Part shown: positions 1 through 11,709 of the stretch, in pieces
How positions within the stretch are numbered: the first letter of the stretch is position 1
How the letters are laid out: every line of letters begins with the position of its first letter
Source: Panulirus ornatus
Taxonomy: Eukaryota; Arthropoda; Malacostraca; Decapoda; Palinuridae
Length of the DNA stretch: 64,000 bases
Reading direction: 5' to 3'
Assembly: GCF_036320965.1 (NCBI RefSeq)
Contig: NC_092265.1
Span: 2,438,501-2,502,500, forward strand
Notes under the pieces: generated by a model
Databases searched by the model: none
Told to the model about the DNA's origin: nothing
The model's input: the letters and a program-made list of their open reading frames with translations, nothing else
Program-made: the position numbers and the translations under genes

Positions 1-41
<41 letters not shown>
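1..41. repeat. (AG)n microsatellite, cut by window start
   Basis: About twenty perfect AG units run from the first base, so the tract probably continues outside the window. Confidence 0.98.
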
Positions 42-44
<3 letters not shown>

Positions 45-177
45 GGGAGCATATTAGAATTCCAGTCGAGACTTGGATCAAACTAGTTCCTGGGAAGGGT
101 AGTTACACTACTTGGCACAGTATTTTCCGAGGGCACCGGTTACCGTTCTCTGTATGATTTACTCTGATATATGTGTG

Positions 178-180
<3 letters not shown>

Positions 181-225
<45 letters not shown>
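181..225. repeat. (GT)n microsatellite
   Basis: A perfect GT tract of 45 bp. The open frames across it (poly-CV on +, poly-HT on -) are only translations of the repeat. Confidence 0.98.
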
Positions 226-226
<1 letters not shown>

Positions 227-1376
227 AACACCAACATAATGTTCTCTATCCACATCAAGATGAACACAAAGGCCGTATACAAACTAAACACCCTCTGCAA
301 ACTTGCCTGCATCAGCTCTGATCAAGACAATCAGTTCCTTAGCGCTCCTTACAAACAACGTATCAGCTCCACACTAACCCACGCCTCACCTTCCTGGTCA
401 CACAACTTTTGAAAAACAATAAAAAAATGACAACACAGAACACTCAGGAGAATCACCTTGCCACCCACAGAACATTCATTACTTTCACGATGTAACCAAG
501 ATATCTTCAGTATAATATCACCTCGGTTTGTCTGGCACACATGCCTTTGTAACGGAACATGATTCCTCCACCTCAAGCCACCTCATATGCAAACAAAACC
601 CGCCAAACAAACCCTCACACTACAAGATCCTATACTCAGATATTACCCCCCTTCATCCAACAAACAAAACGCTGACAAAACATATTGACGCTAATGACTC
701 GACAGGTGATAAAAGACCGCCTACCTTCCCCCAGCTCAGTCTTATACTTCACTCCACCAGACATACACCCACCCACCTGAAACTGTTGTACCCCCCACGC
801 AAGTACGAGCTAGACTTTCTCGTTTTCTATCTATACATGATACATCCTCACGAGACCCCATACCATCCTCTCGAGACCCCATACCATCCTCTCGAGACCC
901 TAGTGATGGGTTGTTCCTACGTATGGAAGGCCAGACGTCGAGTCTTATCGTTATCCATATCTCCAGCACCAGAACTCTCGGCTTTATTATTGGTGAACGC
1001 CCGCCCGCTGAGCCCCGGATCTTACCTACACTTCAGAACGAACAATTAAAGCAGACGGTCCCACGTAAGATTGGAATAGCATGACTCGTCGATACAGGGG
1101 AACCTGGATATATGCTGGTTTACAATTACTGTCCAGGAAAATCATCTGGAGCAAAACCTGGCGATATCTGGGCTTCTGATCAACACCCTTGTAAAATAAC
1201 TTATCATCGCAACAATATATCAGAAATTATCTTTTAATTATCGTTCTCTGGAGACTTTGAAATTACGCTTAACAGACGCAGGATTAATAAAGTAATTATG
1301 TTTGCTTCGAGAGTATATCGCCCCTTCTATCACAAACCCAGGAGGTAATTGCAACTATAAGCATTCCGAGGAACGT

Positions 1377-1381
<5 letters not shown>
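226..1381. other. Unique sequence, no recognised gene
   Basis: A 173-codon frame is open at 528-1049 on the + strand, but it shows no domain, no codon pattern I recognise and no splice context, and it contains a small tandem repeat. I treat it as chance. Confidence 0.5.
847..901. repeat. 21 bp tandem repeat, about 2.5 copies
   Basis: The motif CGAGACCCCATACCATCCTC recurs at 851 and 872, with a partial third copy at 893. The period is exactly 21 bp, so it reads as a seven-residue repeat in the overlapping frames. Confidence 0.9.
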
Positions 1382-1453
<72 letters not shown>

Positions 1454-1459
1454 AGAAAG

Positions 1460-1546
<87 letters not shown>
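1382..1546. repeat. Compound (AT)n - (GA)n microsatellite
   Basis: About 70 bp of perfect AT is followed, after a 12 bp junction, by about 83 bp of perfect GA. The frames across it are simple repeat translations. Confidence 0.98.
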
Positions 1547-1547
<1 letters not shown>

Positions 1548-2109
1548 CAGGATATTCTTACTTTGACAATTTCGTGACAGACCATTGCATATTCATTGTT
1601 ACTTACGTTCATATAGTCTACTTCCGATGTGATACACATAACACTTATACGACGATTATGAACCAAACTTCCAATGTTCATTCCTGACTTTTACTGCAGA
1701 ACCATTCACACGAACATAACGTTTCGCTAAGACACGATACATCATTGTGTAAAAGAAATGTAAAACATAGTATGTCAGAATTAACATTGGAATATCACAA
1801 TCTGAAACAAATTTACTGACGAAGTGAAGGCGAAACTATTGTAAAGTTGGGTCGAGGGGTTATACATATGGTCAGGTCACCCATGATAAAGTCATGGTCA
1901 AACTGAATTTTTAAAATGCTTTGAACCTCGTAAGAAGAGAGGACGTCAGTAGAGAAGTTCATCACCCCTTTCCTGCCCCTCCTTCACGTGTGCTACAGTG
2001 CTTCATCAAACCCACTTTTTGTTGAGCATGAGAATGAGTCAGCAGCGGGGGCTGAGCACTCTCACCCCCTTACTCCTCCTCCTCCTCCGTTATATTGCCG
2101 AGTCTCTAA
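1547..2109. other. Unique sequence, no recognised gene
   Basis: No coding signal is seen. Positions 1849-1910 contain GGTCAGGTCA and GGTCAAA motifs that might be a very worn copy of the dispersed DR1-like element described elsewhere. That link is weak. Confidence 0.4.
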
Positions 2110-2643
2110 GCTACAATGGTCGGGCTCTCCAGTGACCTGCACATCTGGTTCCTGGATGATGCCACTTTGGTACACTCTGCACGGTCACTATCTGCTGATC
2201 TCGTTCTTGCCAAAGAGTTTGGGGAATGGCGGGGGTCTCTCTCCCTGAACACTTCAGAATACGAGATCACTCGCACTCCAGAGACTACTAAGTGCCAGCT
2301 TGGGTTCCAGGGTCATCGACGTCATTGGAGGCAAGAAGATGCAAGACTTCAGAAGGATGGAAGACAGAGCCAACAACACAGATGCACATGACTCCCTTTT
2401 CCTCCTAGATTAACCCACTTCCACAAGGCCTCATCATCCTTCTACAGCGACTGACTCAAGAATTATGGCAAAACACTGAATTCTGCATTTGAGAAGACCC
2501 ATTGGAAACAAGCAACCCTCCCTGGTAGGCTGGGTGGAATTAGTATCTGCACAGTCTACCAGATCACCATCATTCCAGCTTTTTTTATATCTTCCACTGT
2601 GGCCTCCAGTCAGATGGTGACTGCCTTATTAATTGAAGCCTAG
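2110..2643 (+). pseudogene. LINE reverse transcriptase relic (LDDAT-type)
   Basis: One reading frame, 2116-2643, carries the catalytic box as WFLDDATL with the two aspartates at 2155-2160. About 20 residues on is LNTSEYEI, matching the LNPSKCEI-like motif that follows the catalytic box in such polymerases. The same frame later reads HWKQATLPGRLGGISI, which matches the WQQASLPxRxGGLGI motif found towards the C-terminus of this LINE group. The frame is broken by TGA at 2392-2394 and by another TGA at about 2452, and ends at TAG 2641-2643. The usual upstream palm and fingers are missing: a stop lies at 2107. So this is a dead, 5'-truncated copy. Some sequence up to about 2870 may belong to its tail. 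Family placement comes from memory of motifs and was not searched. Confidence 0.72.
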
Positions 2644-2921
2644 AGGAACCCTACAGGTGTGTCCGAGCCCGATACCATCTCTGCAGCTAAGGCTTAGGAT
2701 AGCTTTGCGTGTGATACATCCAGATCCACTCCTCCGCTGAGCCAAAAGCAAAGCTGCCGGACTAAGCCAAACAATTGTGGCGACCGCGGCCTCAGTAACG
2801 CTGGGCCAAACCTCAGCCACGACGGACGAGATTCCCTCCACGCCGGATTCGACTGATGCTTGCATAAGGATGACCCGAACACAGTCAGTAAGGGATCTTT
2901 ACCCAGGTAACTTCTTACTTG

Positions 2922-2980
2922 CTGTTCCAAACGCCTTCCTTAACCCTTGAGTTGTTCCAAACGCCTTCCTTAACCCTTGA
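2922..2980. repeat. 30 bp direct duplication
   Basis: GTTCCAAACGCCTTCCTTAA recurs at 2924 and 2954 and the match continues through CCCTTGA, so this is an almost perfect tandem duplication with a 30 bp period. Confidence 0.92.
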
Positions 2981-4417
2981 CCCTCGCGCTCGGCGCATTG
3001 ACACAGTCCTTGGCATAACAGCTCTTATCTACTTCACTTATCAGTACACCAGCGGAGGAGGGAAGTGGGTGGTTAGTATGGCCGTCAACGTGTAAGAATC
3101 CTGTTGGCTGGTTTGCCAGACACAGGGAGATAAGCAACATCATTCCAAGAACTCATACTTCTGCCATTTGTCTTGAGAAAAGACAACGTCAGCTCCTCAG
3201 TCAAGCTGGAAATTGATGATGACGTGAATGAAACATCATAATCCTGGAAGAGAGGGAGGTAGTAGATATGGGGCACCATACGTGTGCTTCCATCTTGGAA
3301 AGTACAGATTTGGAGAGGAGCACAGGAGGTCAGGATGGTGCTGTAGACTGCAAGGAACAGCAAACACGAGCAATGTACGAGAAGTTGGGTCCAGAATTCA
3401 GTTTTCCTTCTATATATATATATATATATATATACATATGGGTCATATTCTGTAAGTGTATTAAGCCGGCAGCTCCACAGATCACCTGAACTCTTTCCTC
3501 TCCTCCGCTTCCTCGCTCTCTAATGGTAATTCTTATCTGCTCGTCAATCCTGGCCGTGTATGCTCACAATTAGCCGACATTAGAGTCCTGGCGAGATAGA
3601 GAAGGCTCTTTACGTCACGGTCTTAAGACGATAAATACACACTTACCTCGATTTAAGGACGCCATTCCTCTTAAACCAGTAATGGTCCATGATTATCAGG
3701 AATTTTGGAGCTAAAATGAATTAGAAATACTCCATATAGTCCCTAAGGCGCAAACTTCTCTTAATTGTTTCGTAGAACTGTTGAAAAATGTGAACTATAC
3801 GAACTGTCTTATATCTCTGCTTCGTCCTCTGAATCCGTGCCATCTGAAGGACATTTTGTCATGACTTATGGATACCCGGGAGTGAACCAGTTCCAGCGGA
3901 AAAGAAGCTAAGTCCTGCAACCGATGAGAGGGACGGACGGACGGTAAGTTGACCACAAGAACGAAGAAGAAAAGAAAAGAAATTGGCGATACAGATCTGC
4001 AGGTTACTCTAGCTGCAACCACACAGACCTGTCATGACGCTAACCTAACCACGTTAGTCGATAGTTATGGTTCAGATCTATCAGAATAGTTAATATAAAT
4101 CCTAGAAGTATATATACATCTACGTCCAGGCGTCGGCAGACAAAGGTATGAAAATATTTCTTGACTCTTGACGGTCGGGTCGGGTCGTAGGAGCTGAAGA
4201 GTATGGGATGGTTTCGTGTGAGTAGGAGGCGAAGAGAAAGCTAATGAATGATTAGAAAGTAGTAGAGGGGTTTATATGTAACGAGGCTCAGCTGAAGTGC
4301 TCTGTTCTCTGTCATTCAGTTTGTACGAAAGGTCAAATTCGTATGAAATGAGTGTTTTTTTTTCAAATGGTGTAGCAGTGATCTTTACCATTGGCAAAAA
4401 CGACTTATGATACGAGA
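2981..4417. other. Unique sequence with a short (TA)n
   Basis: A 24 bp TA tract lies at 3411-3434. Small frames on both strands at 3085-3490 show no recognisable domain. No gene is supported. Confidence 0.5.
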
Positions 4418-4600
4418 ATGTACGAAGCAGAAAGACAGGCAACACCCTACAGTCAACACCAACAACAACAGCAGCATTACCATCAACAACAGCAACGCCG
4501 CCACCAACAGTTACAACATCTCCAACAACAGCACCATCACCATCATCAACAGCACCACCAACAACACCATCACCATCAACAGCAACATCGCCACCAGTAA
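4418..4600 (+). other. Gln/His-rich trinucleotide-repeat ORF
   Basis: From ATG 4418 a frame of about 60 codons is made mostly of CAA, CAG, CAC and CAT codons (interrupted CAN repeats, 4455-4598) and stops with TAA at 4598-4600. It reads as runs of Gln and His. Such tracts occur in arthropod transcription factors and RNA-binding proteins, so this could be one exon. There is no flanking domain, no convincing splice site, and the short leader YEAERQATPYSQ is not recognised. A cryptic trinucleotide satellite is the simpler reading. Confidence 0.3.
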
Positions 4601-4798
4601 ATATGAGTCCAGCTTGACCTATAAGCCCCTCTTAAGCTTTCCAAAGATTAAAAGCTGCGATATTCCTGCTGACCATTAGCGGAATTTTCTTAAATCAGCG
4701 TAGCAAAAACTGAGGCAGGAGGAATGGTAGGGGGCAGGGAGGGGGGGGTGATGGGCTCCATCACTGTTGTGACCTCACGATATACTAAGCATATCCAC

Positions 4799-4846
4799 AT
4801 TACGTCACTACAAACTCCTCTGACGTCACTGAGTATATGACGAAAT
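4799..4846. promoter_or_regulatory. Cluster of CRE/ATF-like sites
   Basis: TTACGTCA overlaps 4799-4806, a full consensus CRE TGACGTCA lies at 4821-4828, and a half site ATGACGAAA lies near 4837. Three related sites in under 50 bp is more than expected by chance, but no transcription unit is identified beside them. Confidence 0.3.
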
Positions 4847-4861
4847 CATCTTCTTCAAAAC

Positions 4862-4863
<2 letters not shown>

Positions 4864-4933
<70 letters not shown>
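4864..4933. repeat. (AT)n microsatellite
   Basis: Perfect AT tract of 70 bp. Confidence 0.98.
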
Positions 4934-4937
<4 letters not shown>

Positions 4938-5284
4938 TGCAACATACCTCTATCATACTAGCGTCCAAGTCTTCCTTATATGAAAATAACCGTCATATAT
5001 AGACAGTTGACACCTGACGATATACCATTACCCATGACCCACACGATGATAAACACTCGACAGTCTCATTCAGGCCAACCATTTCAGGCGACAAACGTCC
5101 CGTGACAGATGATAAGCTTAGCGTAATTTACGACAAGATGTTGAGACGTACCACGTACTGGCTCTGGTCGACACTACCAGTCCTTAAGAAGATTGGTCGG
5201 TTCTCCCAGAAGGACGTTACCTGATGCCTCTTGAAGTATGGCGTATGTCTGGCTTGCCTTGTCCGTGTGTCTGTCTGGTGGTTT

Positions 5285-5305
5285 ATATGTATGTATGTAT
5301 GTATG

Positions 5306-5379
<74 letters not shown>
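5285..5379. repeat. Compound (TATG)n - (AT)n microsatellite
   Basis: Six TATG/GTAT units grade directly into about 67 bp of AT, which suggests that one repeat arose from the other by point change and slippage. Confidence 0.96.
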
Positions 5380-5382
<3 letters not shown>

Positions 5383-5929
5383 GATTTATATGTGTGTTTC
5401 ACAAATATAATCATAAAGGACGTAATACAAAAATCATAGAAAGGACAATGATCGTTTTTTTTTTCGAATTAGAGGAAAAAGAAAGACCACACCCCCCTTC
5501 CCCCATCATCTGTACATATATACTCAACAAGAGCAAATTATATCACTTCCAGAGATCACTAAGATCACGAATGTTGGGGGAAAAAACTCGTTTGATTGTC
5601 CCCGCGGTATCGTAAAAACTAGTTTGATTGTGGACTCGATAACTCAGAGACTGGTTTTAGTGTCCCAGCAATAACTCAGGAACTACGTTCATGCTATACC
5701 TATCAATTTGGTCCGAACCTGATATCTGGGGATTTTAAGTTCCCCGGCGTCTGCCATTATAAATGATACCGGGGAATCTGAGCCTTTCCAACCTCTGTTA
5801 TTACTGTGGTTCACCTCCCCTGCCAGCCAGGCCAGGCCAGGCAAGACCCAGCGGTGGTGGGGGCGCGCTCCTACCGCCGGAGGTCGGAGCGACAAGTCTC
5901 GTGTCGTGTCATACCGCTGTCAGCCACAG

Positions 5930-6330
5930 ATGTTAGAGTGACAGGTGTCAAATTACTATCACTGTTATTGCCAGAGGCCAGAGTGACAGGTGGGCTCAGG
6001 TGAGGCCAGAGTGACAAAGTGTTATGTTCTGTCATGAAACAGTTAGTGCCAGATGCCAGAGTGACAAGCGTCATCTGTCACAGAACCATCAGAACAATGG
6101 TAACGGTGACATAACACTGTGTCAGAGGCAAGGAGGACGCGTGTCGTATTGTGTACCACAACTGTCGATGTCAGAGGGCCAGAGTAACACATGGGCTGTT
6201 GTGTCATATCAGTGTCAACACCTGGCGTCAGTGACAGGTACTTTACTGCTGAATGTCACCATTAGTGTCAGAGGTCTGGCTGACGGTCAGGTGGATTGAC
6301 ATGTCATATGACTGTCAGTGAAAGGAGCTC
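5930..6330. repeat. Degenerate minisatellite with CCAGAGTGACA core
   Basis: The core (G)CCAGAGTGACA(G) recurs near 5931, 5976, 6004, 6055 and 6176 in worn form, with GTGTCA/GTGACA words between. Spacing is irregular (28-120 bp), so this is an old array. The 5871-6299 frames on both strands are translations of it. Confidence 0.65.
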
Positions 6331-7002
6331 AAAAGGCAGGATACACTGGACGAAGTACGACTGAAAATGCAACAAGTCACAGTAGGGTGTCATGCCGTGT
6401 CACACCTCACCGTGTCACGACCAGAGACGCCACTACACGAAGGAAACCACGGGACGGGAAACCCAGCGACGAACAAAGGAAATTAAGGCTACCCCTACGA
6501 GCGGAGGAGCTTCGCAAATCGACCTGTTTACCTGCAACTAGGCACAAAAAGCCTGATCCTGGAGTCCCAACATTAACATGAAATGCTGCAGTCGCAAAGC
6601 TCATTTCCCGCCCAGATCAGATAGCGCAACAATGCCGATGAGCACCAGTGGTGGTGGAGGAGGGGTCGGGTGGGGTGTCCACAGCCGCTGGGCAAGCGAT
6701 GAACTATCCACGTACACAAGTTTTCTCATGGAAGGCCATTTTGTGAGCAGATAGCAGGCGTTTCTTGGAGTCTTAAACATTCCCGATGATGTCCGTGATG
6801 AGGGGGAGTGGCTGGGGAGGGAGGGGAGAGTGACTGGCTGGCTCCTTGGCCACTGAACGACTGGATTATATTAGAAATGAATGATATTAGATTATATTAG
6901 ATGTTAGAAATAAGCCACTTATATGTGAAAAGATAGATAGTCACACCATAACATGAGGGAAAAACAAAAACCTGATAGATAGCACTAATACGATAAATGG
7001 AG

Positions 7003-7007
<5 letters not shown>
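6331..7007. other. Unique sequence, no recognised gene
   Basis: Open frames at 6318-6604 on both strands lack any recognisable domain. G-rich stretches lie at 6645-6680 and 6800-6830. Confidence 0.45.

Positions 7008-7058
<51 letters not shown>
7008..7058. repeat. (CA)n microsatellite
   Basis: Perfect CA tract of about 50 bp. Confidence 0.98.
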
Positions 7059-7063
<5 letters not shown>

Positions 7064-7438
7064 ATAAGAAAACAGATGAACGAAGTTGAACATATGTCAT
7101 CAAACATTAAAAACCTACAAAGCCAAATTCATTACCACAGTGAATACCACAGAAGTCAAAATGTTAAGCAGCCCCCACACCACATTCCTCAGCAGTCAAC
7201 AAAGTCACCAAAGAAAACGTGGACGCAAGTCAAGTGTTTACAAACATCAGTGTCCGTCGTCTGCTACCAGGCCGGGAGGGAGGGAGCTGGAGGGGTGGTT
7301 ACTACAGGCATCATTTACACACCTTGGGGCCTTCGACCACCCCGCCTCCACAACACGGATTTATGCTTCATTTACTTTACAAAGCTTCGCAGTATACAGG
7401 CACATTAAAACCAGGACTCAGAATGAGGAAAAAAGTGA

Positions 7439-7471
7439 ACACACACACACAAACACACACACAAACACACG
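7439..7471. repeat. Imperfect (CA)n
   Basis: Three CA blocks separated by AA interruptions. It lies inside a 186-codon frame (7086-7646) that I consider chance. Confidence 0.9.
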
Positions 7472-7722
7472 TACCGTAAAGATGACAATCACACAGAGCG
7501 AGGGGGGGGGAGGGTGTGGACCCCAGGGAGGGAGAGGGGGAGGAGGGACCCCCAGCACAAAACAACACGGAGCGGATCTTGTCATTTTTCGGTGGATTTT
7601 TGGCGAAACTCGACCAGATAAGGTAAACTGGGCAACAGAAGCGTGACGCTCGGGAAGATAATTCTTCGTGATGTTTTGCGCGATAAAATGCCATGCGATA
7701 TTCCTGGCGATTAATGGTTTAG

Positions 7723-7725
<3 letters not shown>

Positions 7726-7776
<51 letters not shown>

Positions 7777-7783
7777 GTCACCA

Positions 7784-7840
<57 letters not shown>
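7726..7840. repeat. Twin (GT)n microsatellites
   Basis: Two GT tracts, 7726-7773 and 7787-7839, are separated by a 13 bp non-repeat spacer that contains GGTCACC. Confidence 0.97.
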
Positions 7841-7842
<2 letters not shown>

Positions 7843-8024
7843 AAATGTACATAAAGTATTCGTTTTAAGAGATCAGGTGCCTCTGACGGAGGCGAACCGG
7901 CCATGAAGACCTCCACAAGTTATTTCCATTTTTCCCGAGTTTCGGATGAGGTTGTTAATATTTTCTTTGGACGTAAGAATGTCATGAACTCGGCCGCCTC
8001 CACAAAAGGGATCTCGGGATTAAG

Positions 8025-8027
<3 letters not shown>

Positions 8028-8090
<63 letters not shown>
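8028..8090. repeat. (CT)n microsatellite
   Basis: Perfect CT tract of about 63 bp. Confidence 0.98.
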
Positions 8091-8093
<3 letters not shown>

Positions 8094-8196
8094 GAAATTT
8101 TGGCTGGCTGTCACTATCAATATCATGACTTGAAAGGATATTTATATACAGAACAACATATGCAATACACACAAAAATAGAAATATGCGTACATTT

Positions 8197-8200
<4 letters not shown>

Positions 8201-8258
<58 letters not shown>

Positions 8259-8266
8259 GCTTAGGC

Positions 8267-8332
<66 letters not shown>
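8201..8332. repeat. (CA)n/(GT)n inverted repeat, potential long hairpin
   Basis: A 55 bp CA tract (8201-8255) is followed by a 13 bp spacer, TTGGCTTAGGCTT, and then a 64 bp GT tract (8269-8332). GT is the reverse complement of CA, so the two arms can pair perfectly for about 55 bp around a 13-base loop. The poly-VCV and poly-HT frames across it are repeat translations. Confidence 0.97.
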
Positions 8333-8334
<2 letters not shown>

Positions 8335-8789
8335 ACATAAGAGCAAAGTCATGGTACACATACACAAGGTTAAGAGACAGAGGGCAACACGAGAGTAAAA
8401 CTCTGCACATGTAACCCACAAATACAAAGGAGTACAAGAGAATTCAGACAGCAACAGAGCACTGGGTCCTTTCGAGGCTGTCTGTGCTAACGAGAGATAA
8501 CAGAAACTCACAGATTCATTAGGTATGAGAGCAGGAAGGCGAGATGATGATTTAAAGAGAATGGTACTCACACATTCTCAACATATAATCACCAATGGTA
8601 GTGAAACTCTTGGATACAAATCGAATTAAAATCTTCCTCTAATACCAAGGGTTTATTTACATCATCAAAATATAAGATTTTGGCTCATGCAATACTTGGC
8701 AGGTCACAGATACATGCGCGGGACACCAGTCATGGTGGATCTCGGTTAACTTTGTGTTCCCCAGTTCCCCATGTGTCTGTGTTACACGT
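8333..8789. other. Unique sequence, no recognised gene
   Basis: No coding, RNA or repeat signal was recognised. Confidence 0.45.
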
Positions 8790-8950
8790 CAGTGGTATGA
8801 GCTTACAACACATTACACCCTTCCAGCAGTGACGAGACCTCACACCTCCACATCATACCCTTCCAGTGATAGAACCTCACACCTCCACATGATACCATTC
8901 CGATGGTGTGAGTTTACGGCACATCAGACCCATCCAGAGGTGTCATTCAT
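8790..8950. repeat. Degenerate minisatellite, CCTTCCAG..GTGTGAG..ACACA type
   Basis: Worn units share CCTTCCAGTG(ATG), CTCACACCTCCACATCATACC and GAGTTTACGGCACATCAGACCC-like phrases about 35-45 bp apart. Similar phrases recur at 10130-10480, and a shorter relative forms the sharp 25 bp array at 15151. Confidence 0.5.
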
Positions 8951-9065
8951 GGAAGGTTTCCACTTTAGGTGTGGACTAAACTCATATCAAGAACAGACTT
9001 TAAGAATTATGTTCGCCGACCTCGACGTCTTAACAGAACAACATGTATTAGACTGCCAGGATGAA

Positions 9066-9200
9066 TCAAAACTGAAATTTAATAATCGCATCAGACATTC
9101 ACTTTATAAATCAAAACTGAAACTGAATAATCGAATCAGGCATTCATTTTATAAATCAAAACTGAAATTCATTATATATCAAAACTGAATCTGAATAATC
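9066..9200. repeat. 45 bp tandem repeat, about 3 copies
   Basis: TCAAAACTGA starts units at 9066, 9111 and 9156, exactly 45 bp apart, with a further shortened copy near 9179. The rest of each unit is an AATAATCGCATCAGACATTC-like segment. Because 45 is a multiple of three, the + frame across it reads as a 15-residue repeat starting SKLKFNNRIRHS. Confidence 0.93.
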
Positions 9201-9947
9201 TTTTATAAAGTAGAAGTTTAAACACATGAATTTATTTATCACTAAAATTAGGAGAATGCTTGAACACGCTTCCACTCAATCGCCCCACATACCAAATATG
9301 CCGAGGTGGATATTTGTGGCATTTACAAGAAAACATTGAGGTTAATATTCCTCACAAGTTCAGCAGGACGGAGAGCCCGTGTGTAAATGGACGCTATCGT
9401 GATATATTGCACATTAAGGAGGAGCGTCAGTTAAAGGAAGACAGAGAACGGCGATCACTCTTGGTAAATGGGGCTAAACGTCAAAAAATGTTGCAGAGGT
9501 TGGTGGGGGACGGGTGGTAAAAATCCTACACATGTTTGTTCCATTAAGAGACAGAGACATACACACAGACACAGACACACACACACACACGTGTGTATCA
9601 GAGTTAGAGAATATACAACACACCAGAGGATATTTATCAGATCTAGACAAAAGAAACTGAAAGAAAATGATGCATAATATTTGTTAGAATATGAGAATAG
9701 AAATGATGATCTCATTCCCTGAGAACCCGCAGTCTTGAAGGACTGAGAGATCTTATGAACCAGAGAAAAACAATTTGTCCTTCTCCTTTTTTTTCTTCTC
9801 TTCCTTTCTCCTTCCTCCACATGTACGAACGGAAAAATTAACAGAGGATAGGGGACAGATAATGCTGCAGACACCATGGATGACAAGAGAAGAGTCAACA
9901 GATAAGTGTGAGGACCCTGAGAGCTGCAGAGGAGGTATTTCTGTGGT

Positions 9948-9951
<4 letters not shown>
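9201..9951. other. Unique sequence, no recognised gene
   Basis: Contains a short AC tract near 9567-9591 and a CT-rich patch at 9775-9820. The frames at 9260-9520 (+) and 9455-9898 (-) have no recognisable domain. Confidence 0.45.

Positions 9952-10024
<73 letters not shown>
9952..10024. repeat. (AG)n microsatellite
   Basis: Perfect AG tract of about 73 bp. Confidence 0.98.
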
Positions 10025-10026
<2 letters not shown>

Positions 10027-10129
10027 CGTCACGCGACGTAGCGCCTCCGTCTGCAGAGCGTCAAGCGCCCGTAATGCTAAACCTCATCCTGTGTTGCAAA
10101 CTTTAGACACAACGTATCTGCAAATAGCA

Positions 10130-10480
10130 TGAGTTTATGATACACATTCCCTCCACTGCTGTGGCCTTACAACGTAGCATATACTTCTGATGCGAACTTA
10201 CGACACTGCAAGCCCTCCAGTGATGTGACCTTCCAACACAGCATACTTTTAGTGGGAACTTGCGACACAGTCGACCCTCCACTCGTGTAAGCGTACAACA
10301 CCGATGCGTAATTCTGTGGTGTAGACGCAAAACATAGCAGAACCATCTGGTGCTGTGTGGTTAAAACACACTATACTCATCCACTGCTGCCAGCCAACAT
10401 TACTGCTTAGTTCTGGGCTCACAGAAAAGTAACATTATTCTGTGGTGATGACTTTACAACCCAAAAAATATAATCGTCCA
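10130..10480. repeat. Degenerate minisatellite, CCCTCCAGTGATGTGACCTT type
   Basis: Units of about 40-60 bp repeat the order CCCTCCACTG, GTG(T)G, C(T)TTACAACA, CAGCATA. At least five worn copies can be traced (near 10150, 10210, 10275, 10340 and 10380). The same word order is seen at 8790-8950. Confidence 0.55.
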
Positions 10481-10675
10481 CAGTTGTCAACTTAAAACTC
10501 GTCCAGTTCCACAACCTTAGGACACATTTCAAGTAGGCAGGGAGTCTACTTTCTGTTTCCAGGGCAAACAGATGTCAGGAAATACCTGTTTCTTTTTAGG
10601 ATTATGCGGTCTACTAGCTTTCATCAGCCCATGACACTGGAAGCCTTGCAGGTGAGTGGATCCACTGGTTATGCG

Positions 10676-10678
<3 letters not shown>

Positions 10679-10721
<43 letters not shown>
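10679..10721. repeat. (GT)n microsatellite
   Basis: Perfect GT tract of about 43 bp, followed by a short TA run. Confidence 0.98.
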
Positions 10722-10722
<1 letters not shown>

Positions 10723-11619
10723 TGAATATATATATATGTCTTAACTGTCTGTCTGCATGTTTGCTTACGAGTATAAATATGTGCAAACAGTTGCGCCAAT
10801 ACACTTAACCCAAACCCACACAAAAACTGGACATGGTTACAGAGGGAGGAGACAATAAGAGGTGAAACTATGTGTAAATACAGGAAATTCTCCTTTGGCT
10901 CTAAATCACAAGTTACTCCCCACCAGCAGCCCCTCAGGATCTCAAGGAGCAAGATGCACTTGGTAATACCTCATCCTTGTTTCTGATAAGTAAGTAATCT
11001 TTCCTCTACGTTAATTGAATACTGGGGAAAGGAAACTGTGATATGAATAGGGGAAAGATTAATGATTAGATTGATCATTTTCCATGCAGAGAAATTACGA
11101 GTTAATTTAATCTCTAAACTATACGTCCCATGTGAGTAATGGCTCCTGTTTTCATTAAATATAATCTTTTAATGATAGATAAGAAAACTTCATCCTCGTG
11201 TAAGTGTTGCAAGATTGGTTCCAGCAATGAGATATCAGAGAAGATGAATTAAGCATAACGAGAGATATCTCTCTCTCTCTAGATGTTGGTCTCTGATGTT
11301 CGCTAAACTCTTATCAGAGATGTGAGCAGCCAGCCTCGGGCCATTATACCTACATCCTCTATGAGGTCATTCATCTCAAGACTCAATGGGTTTCCATGTG
11401 CTGTGACCCAGACCAATCACTGCAACAAGTGTACAGGCCCAGAACGATCCTGATATCTTTATGAGGCACGTCACCTGAGTGAGGTGGGTCATAACGAAGA
11501 CATGGGTCGGTGTGGACACGTAAGTCACAGTTGAAAAGTAGGTCATTGTGGAGACAGGTCACGAAGTGGGTCGATGATCGCTCCTGCGAGGCGTATTACT
11601 GTCCCGTCATAGTTCATCG

Positions 11620-11623
<4 letters not shown>
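10722..11623. other. Unique sequence, no recognised gene
   Basis: Moderately AT-rich with no domain-bearing frame. Positions 11480-11580 contain several CAT/GTGGGTC(A) words that look like an eroded tandem repeat. Confidence 0.45.

Positions 11624-11706
<83 letters not shown>
11624..11706. repeat. (GA)n microsatellite
   Basis: Perfect GA tract of about 83 bp. Confidence 0.98.

Positions 11707-11709
<3 letters not shown>

Noticed and set aside
528..1049. 173-codon + frame
   Set aside because: No domain; includes a 21 bp tandem repeat translated as a peptide repeat.
7086..7646. 186-codon + frame
   Set aside because: Crosses a CA repeat and a G-rich run, has alternative overlapping frames, and no recognisable motif.
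8020..8571. 183-codon - frame with HT, CV and RE runs
   Set aside because: Almost entirely the translation of three microsatellites.
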